A DNA stretch of 64,000 nt from the NCBI RefSeq assembly GCF_014649815.1, contig NZ_BMTT01000014.1, positions 1 to 64,000 on the forward strand, read 5' to 3'. The notes under the pieces were generated by a model. The model did not search any database and was not told the DNA's origin. It saw nothing but the letters and a program-made list of their open reading frames with translations. Position 1 is the first letter of the stretch. Every line of letters starts with the position of its first letter. Shown piece after piece: positions 8,853 to 17,853 of the stretch. Origin of the DNA: Streptomyces mutabilis (lineage in GTDB: Bacteria > Actinomycetota > Actinomycetes > Streptomycetales > Streptomycetaceae). Position numbers and translations under genes: made by a program.

Positions 8853-9662
8853 TCAACGGCGGCCGGCGAGGGACTTCGCGGAGACCGGGAAGTCGAAGTA
8901 GGTGTCCGTGTACGGCTCGGGCTTGTACGTGAAGTGCCACCACTCCTCGGGGAGGTTCACCAGGCCGACGTCCTCCAGGGTGTCCTTCAGCAGCAGCCGG
9001 TTGGCGCGCTGGATGCCCTGGATGCGGGGGTCGAGGGTGTGGGAGCGGGTGTCGAAGCAGTCGTAACCGGTGCCCATGTCGGTGGAGTTGTCGGGGAATC
9101 GCTCCTCCTGGGGCGCGTAGCAGGGCACCAGGGGCTCTCCGGGGCGGTAGGGCCGGGTGGGCTTCGCCGGGAGCCGTACGAGGGTGAGGTCGACGGTGGA
9201 GCCGCGGCTGTGGCCGGACTTCTCGGCGATGTAGCCGTCCGCGAACAGGCGGGTCTTGTCGATCTCCGGGTAGAACTCGGCCTTCATCCTCTGGTCGTCG
9301 AGGTCCTCGGCCCAGCGGACGAAGTGGTCGACGGCGCGCTGCGGCCGGTAGCAGTCGTACACCTTGAGGGAGTAGCCCTGGTCCAGCAGGCGGGTCTGGG
9401 CCCGGTGGAGGGCTTCGGCGGCGGGGCGGGTGAGGATGCACAGGGGCTGCCGGTAGCCGTCGATGGGTTCGCCGACGAAGTTGTGCCGGGTGACGTAGCG
9501 CATCTCCTGGATGATCGTGGGGTCCACGCTTCTCAGGGCCACGAAGTCCTCGGGAGCCTTGGGCTCTTGCTTCGCCTGCGCGGTGGCGGGGGCGGCGGTC
9601 ACGGTGACCAGGGCGGCGAGGGCGGTGACCAGGCCGCGGAACGCGGTGGAGATTCGTGTCAT
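8853..9662 (-). CDS. secreted D-alanyl-D-alanine dipeptidase, VanX-like (peptidase M15D)
   Basis: This 269-residue exported protein starts with a signal peptide (basic MTRISTAFR, hydrophobic LVTALAALVTVTAA, cleavage near ATAQA-KQ). The VanX/M15 zinc and catalytic motifs are intact: SGHSRGSTVDL (SxHxxGxxxD) and EEWWHFTY. It is expected to cleave D-Ala-D-Ala dipeptides outside the membrane. As it is exported and no vanH/vanA genes are nearby, a role in peptidoglycan peptide recycling is more likely than glycopeptide resistance. ATG 9662 follows GGGAG. Confidence 0.9.
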   Translation of the reverse strand: MTRISTAFRGLVTALAALVTVTAAPATAQAKQEPKAPEDFVALRSVDPTIIQEMRYVTRHNFVGEPIDGYRQPLCILTRPAAEALHRAQTRLLDQGYSLKVYDCYRPQRAVDHFVRWAEDLDDQRMKAEFYPEIDKTRLFADGYIAEKSGHSRGSTVDLTLVRLPAKPTRPYRPGEPLVPCYAPQEERFPDNSTDMGTGYDCFDTRSHTLDPRIQGIQRANRLLLKDTLEDVGLVNLPEEWWHFTYKPEPYTDTYFDFPVSAKSLAGRR

Positions 9663-9811
9663 GCTCCCTGCATCTATCAGGCGGAGGTGGCGCGGGGGAA
9701 GTGGGCGGTCACCCGACACGCCCCGCGTACGCTCCGTGAGCGATGGGGAATCATGCGTGAACGTCTCATGAATTGGGCCCGGCCGGTCACCAGCGGCGCC
9801 ATCCTGCTCCC

Positions 9812-11437
9812 GTGCGCTCCTGGACGGATACTCTCCGCTTCGCCTTCCAACCGGTGGTCAACCTGATGACCGGCGGGGTCGCGGCGCTGGAGATACTGGC
9901 CCGGCCGGAGGGCGGCGACATCCTGGCCGAGGCGCGCCGCGATCCCGGACTCGACGGGCGGCTGGCGGTGTCGGCGTTCCGCGCGGCGGTGCGCCAGGAG
10001 ACATTGCTGCCGCTGCACGTCAACGTGTTCGCGGGAACGCTGGCCGACCTGGGTGGCCTCCAGCCCTTGCACGACGCCGTGCGCGAGGCGGGGCGGATGC
10101 CCTGGGAGGTGACGCTGGACGTCTGTCCGCCGTATGCGCATGTGCCTCGGCGGGCGCTGCTGGAGGCGGTTGCCGCGGCGCGGGGCCAGGGATTCCGCAT
10201 CTGTGCGGACGGGGTCGGTGACGGTGACGCACCGCTGCGGATGCTGACGGACCTGGCGCCGGAACTGGTGAAGCTCGACGCCTCCTTGCTGGCGCGGCCC
10301 GCGGCGGTGCGGGCGATGCGGGTGCTCTGCGACGAACTGGGGGCGCTGCTGGCCGTCGAGGGCGTGGAGACCGAGTCGCAGTACGCTGCCGCGCGGTCGG
10401 CCGGCGCGCAGTGGGCGCAAGGGGAACTGTTCGCGCCGCCCGCGCGGCTGCCGGCGGCGGACGTGTATGTTCCGCCCGGTTCTTCCGGCGTCCTGCCGGC
10501 GCCGCGTTCGGGTCCGTCGGTCCGGCAGTTCGTGCGGCCGGCCGCGCTGTTGCCCGCGACCGCGTCGGCGGGGCAGGTACGGGCATTGCTGACCGGATCG
10601 CCGGACGTGTCCGGTGTGCTGCTCGTGGACCGGAACGGGGTTCCGGTGAGGTCGGTGCACCGGTCCCGTTTCCTGCTGTCGATGTCGGGGCGCTACGGGC
10701 ACGCCCTGTACGCCGACCGGCCCGCGGCGAAGCTCGGCGACGTGCCGCGGACGGTGGGCGTCGACGCGACGGCCTGGGAGGTCCTGGACGTCGTGGCGGT
10801 CGGCGGCCCCGGCCGTACGTCGGACGACGTCGCCGTGGTCGACGCGCACGGACGGTGCGTGGGCGCCGTACGGCTCGCGGATCTCGTGCGGGCGCTGGCG
10901 GAGAGCCGGGTGGAGGAGGCGGCCGGACTCAATCCGCTGACCCGGCTGCCCGGCTCGGACGCGATCACGGGTGAGGCGGACCGGTGGATCGCTGAGGGGC
11001 GGGCGTTCGCGCTGAGCTGGCTCGACGTGGACCACTTCAAGCAGGTGAACGACCGGGCCGGGTTCGCGGCGGGCGACGAGCTGATCCGCGCGGTCGGCCG
11101 GGCGCTGCTGCAGACAGCGTCGGGGGCCACGCGCGTGGGGCACATCGGGGGTGACGACTTCCTGGTGCTCACCGAGCCGGAGGAGCTGGATCCGCTGGCC
11201 GCCGCCGTGCTGGACGTGCCGTGGTCGGCCGACGGGCGGCCCGTGACGCTGTCCCTGGCGACGGTCGTGTGCCTGCCCGGGAGTGTGCCGGACCATCGGC
11301 AGGCGGCGGCCTGCCTGGCCCCGCTGAAGGAGGCCGCGAAAGCGTTGGGCGGGGCGAGTTGGGTGCTGGGCCGGGCGGGGGCGCCGGGGCACGAGGTCCG
11401 GCGCGGCTCGAGCCGGGCGGCGGCGCAGACGGGCTGA
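9812..11437 (+). CDS. EAL - CBS-like - GGDEF protein with degenerate catalytic motifs
   Basis: The protein is about 541 residues long. It has an N-terminal EAL-type domain (LEILARP near residue 23, VNVF, KLDASL, VEGVET, QGELF), a central region resembling a pair of CBS modules (SDDVAVVDAHGRCVGAV), and a C-terminal GGDEF domain (LDVDHFKQVND ... HIGGDDF). Several residues needed for cyclic-di-GMP chemistry are altered: the DDFGTG loop reads DGVGDG, the ExxE strand reads LDVCP, and GGDEF reads GGDDF with no RxxD inhibitory site. It may therefore bind nucleotide and act as a sensor. The start is uncertain: GTG 9812 or TTG 9773, neither with a good ribosome binding site. Confidence 0.85.
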   Translation: MRSWTDTLRFAFQPVVNLMTGGVAALEILARPEGGDILAEARRDPGLDGRLAVSAFRAAVRQETLLPLHVNVFAGTLADLGGLQPLHDAVREAGRMPWEVTLDVCPPYAHVPRRALLEAVAAARGQGFRICADGVGDGDAPLRMLTDLAPELVKLDASLLARPAAVRAMRVLCDELGALLAVEGVETESQYAAARSAGAQWAQGELFAPPARLPAADVYVPPGSSGVLPAPRSGPSVRQFVRPAALLPATASAGQVRALLTGSPDVSGVLLVDRNGVPVRSVHRSRFLLSMSGRYGHALYADRPAAKLGDVPRTVGVDATAWEVLDVVAVGGPGRTSDDVAVVDAHGRCVGAVRLADLVRALAESRVEEAAGLNPLTRLPGSDAITGEADRWIAEGRAFALSWLDVDHFKQVNDRAGFAAGDELIRAVGRALLQTASGATRVGHIGGDDFLVLTEPEELDPLAAAVLDVPWSADGRPVTLSLATVVCLPGSVPDHRQAAACLAPLKEAAKALGGASWVLGRAGAPGHEVRRGSSRAAAQTG

Positions 11438-11752
11438 GTCCGGCGCCCCCGCCGGTCGCGTGCGTCCGGGACGGCCGCGGCACGGCTCACGAAACGTTGC
11501 GGTCGCCCACCTTGACGCTCCGCAGGCGCCGGTGAACACTTCCGGTGTCAGTCGACATCGCCGTACATCTCGGCGTATTCCGGTACGGCGTCGCGCGGGC
11601 TTTTCCGTGCTTCGAGGCCCACTCCCCCACGGACGGTTCGGCTGCTACGGCACGCTCGTCACTCACGCCCCCTCGGCGCAGGACGCCATGGGAGACGCAT
11701 CCGCACGTACGGACCGGGGTCGATCGTCCCGGGCCGGGGCCCAGGAGCCGCC
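11438..11752. other. intergenic region without recognisable gene
   Basis: These 315 bases separate the EAL/GGDEF gene from the broken aquaporin gene. I see no coding frame with Streptomyces codon bias and no RNA gene. It should hold the old promoter of the aquaporin gene, and an AGGAG ribosome binding site precedes 11753. Confidence 0.5.
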
Positions 11753-12371
11753 ATGAGCAACGGAGACGTCTTCGTCGGCGAGATCATCGGTACGGCGATT
11801 CTCATACTCTTCGGCGCGGGTGTCCGCGCCGCCGTGCCCCTCAGGTACAGCAAGGCCCGGGCATCAGGATGGGTGGTGATCGCGTTCGGCTGGGGGTTCG
11901 GCGTGCCGGCGGGCGCGTACACCGCGGCCCCTCTCTCCGGCGGGCACCTCAATCCGGCCGTCACTCGGGATCGCCGTCGACATTGGTGAGTGGGGCAAGG
12001 TCCGGGTGTACGTGCTGGGGCAGTTCGTCGGCGCGATACTCGGGGCCGTGCTGTGCTACCTCACGTACTTCGCCCGGTTCCAGGCCAACGTACGCGAGAC
12101 CGGCACCACCGAGGGCACGGCGGAGGAACCCGTTCCGACGCTCGGCGTCTTCTCGACCGTTCCGGAGATCCGGAACCCTGTCGCCAACCTGATGACGGAG
12201 GTCATCGCGACCGTGGGGCTCGTCCTGCCGATCCTCGCCCTCGGGCTGACGGAGGGGCTCGACGAGTCCGGGACGCTGGTGCTGATCGTCGCCCTGCTCG
12301 TCGTCGGAATCGGCTACTCCCTCGGCGGTCCGACCGGCTACGCCCTCAACCCGGCACGCGACCGGAACTGA
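11753..12371 (+). pseudogene. aquaporin / glycerol facilitator (MIP family), frameshifted and truncated
   Basis: The first part (11753-about 11965) encodes a normal MIP start with the first NPA box (GGHLNPAVT). The frame then breaks. The continuation [20 protein letters not shown] is in another frame and leads to the second box (GYALNPARD) at the end. The expected join reads as a loss of two bases (or gain of one) near 11965. The protein also stops directly after the second NPA box, about 40-60 residues before a normal MIP end, so the last membrane helix is missing. Two independent lesions make a functional channel unlikely. No glpK or glpD is adjacent. Confidence 0.85.
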
Positions 12372-12465
12372 CGCAAGGCGGTGGAGAAGAGCTTCGGGTG
12401 GGCTGGAGGGCGGCGACGGCTAGCCCGCGGGCGGACGACGACCTCGTCCGCCCCCAGGGAGGCAA

Positions 12466-13071
12466 TCAGGTCGTGACGGCCCGGCGGCGGTCCGCGGCCT
12501 GGGCCATGGCGTGCTGGACCACGCCGATGAGGGTCTCCTTGACCGACTCCCGGTCGCGTGCGTCGCACATCACCAGTGGCACGTCCGGGTCGAGGTCCAG
12601 GGCCTGGCGGACGGTCTCGGCCGGGTACCGGGCCGCTCCCTCGAAGCAGTTGACGCCGACCAGGAACGGGATGGAGCGGCGTTCGAAGTAGTCGACGGCG
12701 GCGAAGCAGTCCTCCAGGCGGCGGGTGTCGGCCAGGACGACGGCGCCGAGGGCGCCCTCGGAGAGTTCGTCCCACATGAACCAGAACCGCTCCTGGCCGG
12801 GCGTGCCGAAGAGGTAGAGGACCAGGTCCTCGCGCAGGGTGATCCGCCCGAAGTCCATGGCGACGGTGGTGGTGTGCTTGCCCTCCACCCCGCTGACGTC
12901 GTCGACGGGCCGGCCGGCCTCGGTGAGCAGCTCCTCGGTGCGCAGCGGGCGGATCTCACTGACCGCTCCGACCAGGGTGGTCTTGCCGACGCCGAAACCG
13001 CCGGCCACCAGGATCTTGAGCGTGACGGGCTCGACCGGCGGCTTGCCGCGCTGAGAACGCCCGAAGATCAT
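12466..13071 (-). CDS. cvnD: conservon GTP-binding protein CvnD (small Ras-like GTPase)
   Basis: This 201-residue GTPase has a P-loop GGFGVGKTTLVGAVSE (about residues 31-46) and a G3-like region LFGTPGQERFWFMW (about 87-100), where DxxG is replaced by GTPG as in the conservon family. It is the last gene of a four-gene conservon (cvnA-B-C-D), a module thought to work at the membrane like a simple G-protein-coupled system. The ATG at 13071 has AAGGAG upstream. Length is typical. The downstream gene is the broken aquaporin, facing it, so the unit ends here. Confidence 0.93.
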   Translation of the reverse strand: MIFGRSQRGKPPVEPVTLKILVAGGFGVGKTTLVGAVSEIRPLRTEELLTEAGRPVDDVSGVEGKHTTTVAMDFGRITLREDLVLYLFGTPGQERFWFMWDELSEGALGAVVLADTRRLEDCFAAVDYFERRSIPFLVGVNCFEGAARYPAETVRQALDLDPDVPLVMCDARDRESVKETLIGVVQHAMAQAADRRRAVTT

Positions 13072-13117
13072 CGCTTTCTTCTCCTTAACGTGCCACTTGC
13101 CGTGCCTCCGGGCCCGT

Positions 13118-13513
13118 TCACAGTGCCCTCAGTCCATTGATCACGTCGCGCAGGATGCCCTCGTCCGGCAGTTCGGCCGGCGGCACGGGCCGGTTCACGT
13201 GAACCAGTTCGCTGTCCACGAGGTCGCCGACCAGAACCCGTACGACCCCGACGGGCAGGTCCAGTTCGGCGGCGAGTTCGGCGACCGACTGGGGGGCCTG
13301 CCGGCACAGTCCGACGATGTCCACGTGCTCCGGGGAGAGCGTGACGTCCGCCTCCGGGTCGTCCACGTGGGGTTCCGTGACGACGACCGCGATCAGGTCG
13401 AGGCGGTGCTGACCCGCGCTGGTGGTGCGGCCGCGCGTCATGGCGTACGGACGGACGACGGGGCCGGCCTCGTCGTCGAACCAGTGGTTTCTTCCCTGAC
13501 CGTCTGCGCTCAT
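13118..13513 (-). CDS. cvnC: conservon protein CvnC (DUF742)
   Basis: This is a 131-residue DUF742 protein, recognised by HWFDDEAGPVVRPYAMTRGR near the N terminus and by a winged-helix-like segment (LCRQAPQSVAELAAELDLP). It belongs to the conservon between CvnB and CvnD. Start choice is uncertain. ATG 13513 matches the usual family start, while GTG 13531 in the same frame would overlap the end of cvnB by eight bases. Its direct role is unknown; in conservons it is believed to couple the sensor complex to the GTPase. Confidence 0.88.
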   Translation of the reverse strand: MSADGQGRNHWFDDEAGPVVRPYAMTRGRTTSAGQHRLDLIAVVVTEPHVDDPEADVTLSPEHVDIVGLCRQAPQSVAELAAELDLPVGVVRVLVGDLVDSELVHVNRPVPPAELPDEGILRDVINGLRAL

Positions 13514-13523
13514 GTCATCCCAC

Positions 13524-13958
13524 TTACCCACCCGAGGGCAGCTCGGTGCGCGGGGCGGTGCCCAGGTGCGCGCCGACCCGCTTGACGAGGAGGGTCATCT
13601 CGTAGGCGACCTGGCCGACGTCGGAGTCGGCGTCCGAGAGGACGGCGAGGCAGCTGCCGTCGCCGGCGGCGGTGACGAACAGGAACGCGTCGTCGAGTTC
13701 GACGACCGTCTGCCGGACGCTGCCCGCCTCGAAGTGGCGGCCCACGCCCTTGGCGAGGCTGTGGAAGCCGGACGCCACGGCGGCCAGGTGCTCGCTGTCC
13801 TCCCGGGTCAGGTCCTTGGATGCGCCGATCGCCAGTCCGTCTCCGGACAGGACGACGGTTTTGCGGATGCTCGCGACACGGTCCACCAGGTCGTCGAGGA
13901 GCCAGTTGAGCTCGCCGGTCCTGGTCGTGGTCTGGCCGGTCGCCTTCGGTGCGGTCAT
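13524..13958 (-). CDS. cvnB: conservon protein CvnB (roadblock/LC7 domain)
   Basis: This 144-residue roadblock/LC7-type protein (family start LNWLLDDLVDRV, then ASIRKTVVLSGDGL) is typical of the second conservon gene. Such proteins regulate Ras-like GTPases, here presumably CvnD. Its ATG overlaps the cvnA stop codon as ATGA (13955-13958), indicating translational coupling. Confidence 0.93.
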   Translation of the reverse strand: MTAPKATGQTTTRTGELNWLLDDLVDRVASIRKTVVLSGDGLAIGASKDLTREDSEHLAAVASGFHSLAKGVGRHFEAGSVRQTVVELDDAFLFVTAAGDGSCLAVLSDADSDVGQVAYEMTLLVKRVGAHLGTAPRTELPSGG

Positions 13959-16870
13959 CGACCGTCCCCCTTTGTCGTTCCTCGTGGTACTTGTGGTGCT
14001 GTGCCGCCGGGGACGTCGTCACCCGCGGCGTTCTCCCTGCGTCCGCGCTGCCAGCCGCGCTGGAGCGAAGCCATGCGGCTGCGTACCTCTTCGGCGTCCC
14101 GGTCGGCGGGGGCGGGGCGGTCGTCGGCCGGTGTTCGGGCGCGCTGCCTGAGCTGCGGGGCCAGACTGGCCTGCCGTACACGCCGGGGCAGGGCGCCCGT
14201 GCCGGTTTCGGCGTCGGGCGACGTGCCCGGGAGGCCGGGTGCGTGATCGGCGTTCCGGGTGCGGTGCTCGCCGTCGTCGGTCGAGGATTCAGTGCGCTCG
14301 GGTGATGCGCCGCGGCGTCGGGCCGGGAGGGACGGCAACGCTTCGGGATCCGTCCGGCCCGCGTCCCGGCTGTCCCGGCCGTCCCGGAAGCCGGTGCGGT
14401 CCGCGGCGCTGTCGTCGCGCCGGCGGCGGGACGGCAGCGCGGGGAGCTCGCCCCGCCGTCCCTGCGTCGTTGTCCGGCCCTCCCTCGTCGGGGCCCGGAC
14501 CGCCCTCCGGCCCGAGTCCTCCGCGGGCGCCTCGTACGCGTCGTCACGGGCCGCCCGTTCGGGGACCGGCCGCCCGTGCGAACTGACCAGCTTCGGAGTC
14601 CTGCGGCGGGGCAGCGCGACCGGCCCGTTCGCCGCCTCGTCCGCGCGCGCGGGCGACGTGCCGTCGTGGTCCCCGTCCTGGTGTCCCCGTTCCGTGCGGC
14701 GGGCCGACGCGTCGTCGTCCGCCGTGACGAGGGGACGGCGCGGGCGGAACAGGCCGCCCCGTTCGCTGTCCTGGTCGCCGAGCCCGCCCGGCAGGTCGTC
14801 GAGGGCGTCCAGGTCCACGGGCGCCTCGAGTTCCACCGGCCCGTCCAGCAACGGCGACGCCCGTCCGGGCAGCCGTGCCGGGACGTGGGCGAGGGCGGAA
14901 CGGCGGCTTTCCTCCCGCTCTTTCCCGGCGGCGTGCTGGGGGCGATCGAGCCGGAAGCCGACGCCGTTGGTGTCGGGGGCGTCGTCCGTCAGGAGCGCGT
15001 CGGGAACGAAGACGACCGCCGTGATGCCGCCGTAGGGGGAGGGCTGCAGGGACACCCGGACGTTCTGCCGCTGGGCGAGCCGGCTGACCACGAACAGGCC
15101 GAGCCGGTCGGTGTCGGACAGCTCGAACTCCGGGGTCTCGGCGAGCCGGAGGTTGGCGTCGAGGAGGGCGTCGGCCGCCATGCCGAGGCCCCGGTCGTGT
15201 ATCTCCAGGGTGAAGCCGTTGGCGACGCGCTCACCCAGGACCTGCACCGCGGTGTGCGGCGGGGAGAACACCGTGGCGTTCTCCAGGAGTTCGGCCACGA
15301 GGTGGGTGAGGTCGGCGACGGCCGGGCCGGTGACGGCGATACGGGGCAGCCGGCGTACCTCGATGCGCTCGTAGTCCTCGACCTCGGCGACGGCGGCCCG
15401 CACCACGTCCATGAGCTGGACGGGCTTGCGCCACTGCCTGGACGGGGCGGCGCCGGAGAGGATGACCAGCCCTTCGGCGTGCCGGCGCATGCGGGTGGTC
15501 AGGTGGTCGAGGCGGAAGAGGTCGGCGAGTTCCTCGGTGTCCTCGGTGCGGCGCTCCATGGTGTCCAGCAGGGTGAGCTGCTTGTGCAGCAGCACCTGGC
15601 TGCGGCGGGCGAGGTTGACGAAGACCTCGGAGACGCCGGCCCGCAGGCCGGCCTGCTTGACGGCGGCCTCCACGGCGGCGCGTTGGAGGGTGTTGAGGGC
15701 CTGGCCGACCTCGCCGATCTCGTTCTTGTCGTACTCCAGGCGGGGCACCTCGGTCTCGACGTCCACCTCCTCGCCCGCCGAGAGGCGGCGCATCACGCTG
15801 GGCAGGCGGACGCCGGACGCCTCGTGGGCCTCCAGGCGCAGCTGCCTGAGGTCGCGGATGAGGGAACGACCGACCCGCACGGAGAGGACGAGGGAGAACA
15901 GCAGGGCGATCAGGCCGAGTGCGCCGGCGATGACCACCTTGGCGATGGTGTTCGTCGCGACCGGGTCGACGCGGTCCTGGTAACGCTCGGCGGCTTGGTC
16001 GTCGAGGTCGCCCAGTTCGTCGAGGACGCTGCCCGCGGCGGTGTCCCAGCTCTTGGCGGTGACGCCGCGGGGCGCGCCGGTCTCGGTGGCGACGGCCGCC
16101 TCCTCGGCGGCCCGCAGGGGGGCGGAGGAGGCGTTCTGCCAGAAGCGCTGGTAGCGGCCGCGTTCGGCGGCGGGCAGCAGCGGGAGGTTGATGTCGTACA
16201 TCACCGTCCGCTGGGCCACGAGGTCGGAGACGTCCCGCGTCTCGGCGCGGGTGAGCCGGCCGGTGACCAGGGCGGAGCCGAGGAGGGCGTCCTCGCGGGA
16301 GAGCAGTTCGCGCGCGCGGGAGACGTTGACGAGTGCGCGGTACTGCTTGTCCAGGTTGACGTCGTCGACGACGTGGAGGTTGGCGAGCAGTTCGTGGCAG
16401 GGGTCGACGAGCCGGTTGTAGAGGCCGAGGGCCTGCGCGCGGTCGACGGTGCCGTCCTCGACGCTGCGGCGCAGCGAGCCGATGCCGTCGAAGGCGTCCA
16501 GCACGGCGGTGAGCCGCTCCTTTTCGGCCTGGCCCATCGCGTCGCGGACGTCGGCGTTCGCGGCGCCCCGGCGGATCTCGGCGACAGCGTCGTCGGTGGC
16601 GGTGCGGCTGCGCTCCAGGGCGGCCAGGCCGTCGGAGGCACGCGGGTCGGCCAGGTGGACGAGGGTCTGGCGACGTTCCTGCTGGAGGACGCGGATGGTG
16701 TCCTCGACCGGGTAGCCGATCTCCTCGACGACGGTGGTGACGTCGAACAGGCGGCTCGCCTCACGTCCCGTGAGCACCGTGGCGAAGCCCCAGATAGCGG
16801 TAAGGGACACCAGCGGCACGAGAAGCAGCGCCACGATCTTCCGGCGGATCGACTTCCCGCGAAAGCGCAT
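13955..16870 (-). CDS. cvnA: conservon sensor CvnA (histidine-kinase-like membrane protein)
   Basis: This 971-residue sensor begins with a membrane segment near residues 12-30 (IVALLLVPLVSLTAIWGF). An extracytoplasmic nitrate/nitrite-sensor-like helical domain follows, then a second membrane segment and HAMP region (VVIAGALGLIALLFSLVLSV, about 320-340). An H-box-like DHLTTRMRRHAEG precedes an ATP-binding domain (ENATVFSPP, DRGLGM, LGLFVVSRLA, about 540-640). The last 300 residues are a low-complexity Arg/Pro/Ala tail, as is usual in this family. ATG 16870 follows GGGGGAGG; a start 39 bases upstream is less likely. There is no response regulator nearby, as expected for conservons. The ligand is unknown. 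Confidence 0.92.
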   Translation of the reverse strand: MRFRGKSIRRKIVALLLVPLVSLTAIWGFATVLTGREASRLFDVTTVVEEIGYPVEDTIRVLQQERRQTLVHLADPRASDGLAALERSRTATDDAVAEIRRGAANADVRDAMGQAEKERLTAVLDAFDGIGSLRRSVEDGTVDRAQALGLYNRLVDPCHELLANLHVVDDVNLDKQYRALVNVSRARELLSREDALLGSALVTGRLTRAETRDVSDLVAQRTVMYDINLPLLPAAERGRYQRFWQNASSAPLRAAEEAAVATETGAPRGVTAKSWDTAAGSVLDELGDLDDQAAERYQDRVDPVATNTIAKVVIAGALGLIALLFSLVLSVRVGRSLIRDLRQLRLEAHEASGVRLPSVMRRLSAGEEVDVETEVPRLEYDKNEIGEVGQALNTLQRAAVEAAVKQAGLRAGVSEVFVNLARRSQVLLHKQLTLLDTMERRTEDTEELADLFRLDHLTTRMRRHAEGLVILSGAAPSRQWRKPVQLMDVVRAAVAEVEDYERIEVRRLPRIAVTGPAVADLTHLVAELLENATVFSPPHTAVQVLGERVANGFTLEIHDRGLGMAADALLDANLRLAETPEFELSDTDRLGLFVVSRLAQRQNVRVSLQPSPYGGITAVVFVPDALLTDDAPDTNGVGFRLDRPQHAAGKEREESRRSALAHVPARLPGRASPLLDGPVELEAPVDLDALDDLPGGLGDQDSERGGLFRPRRPLVTADDDASARRTERGHQDGDHDGTSPARADEAANGPVALPRRRTPKLVSSHGRPVPERAARDDAYEAPAEDSGRRAVRAPTREGRTTTQGRRGELPALPSRRRRDDSAADRTGFRDGRDSRDAGRTDPEALPSLPARRRGASPERTESSTDDGEHRTRNADHAPGLPGTSPDAETGTGALPRRVRQASLAPQLRQRARTPADDRPAPADRDAEEVRSRMASLQRGWQRGRRENAAGDDVPGGTAPQVPRGTTKGDGR

Positions 16871-17292
16871 GGCCTCCCCCAGATCGTCCCCCACCGGCAG
16901 GGGGTACACATGTGCGTCAACAAACGGCGCGAGCCTACTACTGCCGCACAGGTAACTCGAAGACGCGGCCGGAATTCGAGCCTCCGCACCTGCTCGCGGC
17001 GATGGTCAGTTGTCCGGCCATTGCGGGAGATTGGCTCCCGGGTCCCGTTGGCGGGTGGCGAGGGCCCTCCTTCGGGCGGAGCGGGCGGGTTGGCCGAATT
17101 TTTTCGACCGCACGTGATCGCCGGGAATCTTGAGCAGCCCTCGTTCGTCCTTCACTACGGGAAATGGAGGCGGAATCGGCCACAGGAGCCGCATCCCGCC
17201 CCCGGGCGGCGTAAAGCAGCGCAAGCCGGGCAGCCAGAGGGGAGCCGTGTTCGCGGACACGGGCGAGCTGTCTGCAGGCGGTGGGGAGTGAC
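16871..17292. other. divergent intergenic region between conservon and small membrane protein
   Basis: These 422 bases must hold the promoters of cvnA (leftward) and of the gene at 17293 (rightward). I find no open frame of quality and no clear consensus promoter. A run of six T residues lies near 17099-17104. The ribosome binding site GGGGAG precedes 17293. Confidence 0.45.
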
Positions 17293-17853
17293 ATGTCGAT
17301 GGGCACGGCGGAGCGGCGCAAGGCGCCCGAGGACGGTGGTGCGGCCGGGTCGACGGCCCGCGAGGCGCCGGACAGCGACATTCCGGCGGCCGGGCCTGAC
17401 GTGTCGGCGCGGGAGCTGCCGGCACGGGCGGACCGGCCCGAAGAGCGGGAAGAGCAGTCGACGTACCGGCCGTTGTGGACGGAGGAGCCCGCCCGGCGGC
17501 GTCGGCTGCCGGATCCGGTGCGTACGGCGGCCGTGCGGGCGGTGCTGGTCGTGGCCGTGACGCTGATATCGGCGATGGTGGCCTTCCTGTGCACGATGGC
17601 GGGGTCATGGCTGGCGTTCCCGATGGTGATCGGCAGCGTGGCGGGCACGGTGGTGGCCACGTGGGGCGTGCTGGACGTGTGGGTGACCCGCCAGGTCTGG
17701 AACCAGCGGCACGGTGTGGTGTCGGTGCCGAGCAGCACCGCACGGGCCGTGCGTCGCGAGCGGCGACGGGCGAGGCGGCAGGCCCGGTCTGCGGAGCGCG
17801 CTCAGGAGCGGATACGCCGACGGGGCGGCACGGGGCAGTTGTCGCACCCCTGA
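17293..17853 (+). CDS. small membrane protein of unknown function
   Basis: This 186-residue protein has a charged, Pro/Ala-rich N-terminal half. Two membrane segments then follow in close succession (about residues 85-107, VLVVAVTLISAMVAFLCTMA, and 110-132, PMVIGSVAGTVVATWGVLDV), and the C-terminal tail is strongly basic (RRERRRARRQARSAE). No family is recognised. ATG 17293 is chosen over GTG 17281 because GGGGAGTGAC precedes it. Its stop overlaps the start of the Rieske remnant. Confidence 0.7.
   Translation: MSMGTAERRKAPEDGGAAGSTAREAPDSDIPAAGPDVSARELPARADRPEEREEQSTYRPLWTEEPARRRRLPDPVRTAAVRAVLVVAVTLISAMVAFLCTMAGSWLAFPMVIGSVAGTVVATWGVLDVWVTRQVWNQRHGVVSVPSSTARAVRRERRRARRQARSAERAQERIRRRGGTGQLSHP

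Noticed and set aside
9753-9860. ATG with a GGGGAA site ahead of the EAL domain as its start
   Set aside because: The frame is different from that of the EAL domain and stops soon after.
14576-17560. 994-codon plus-strand frame opposite cvnA
   Set aside because: It is an antisense shadow produced by strong GC bias; the conservon genes on the other strand are clear.
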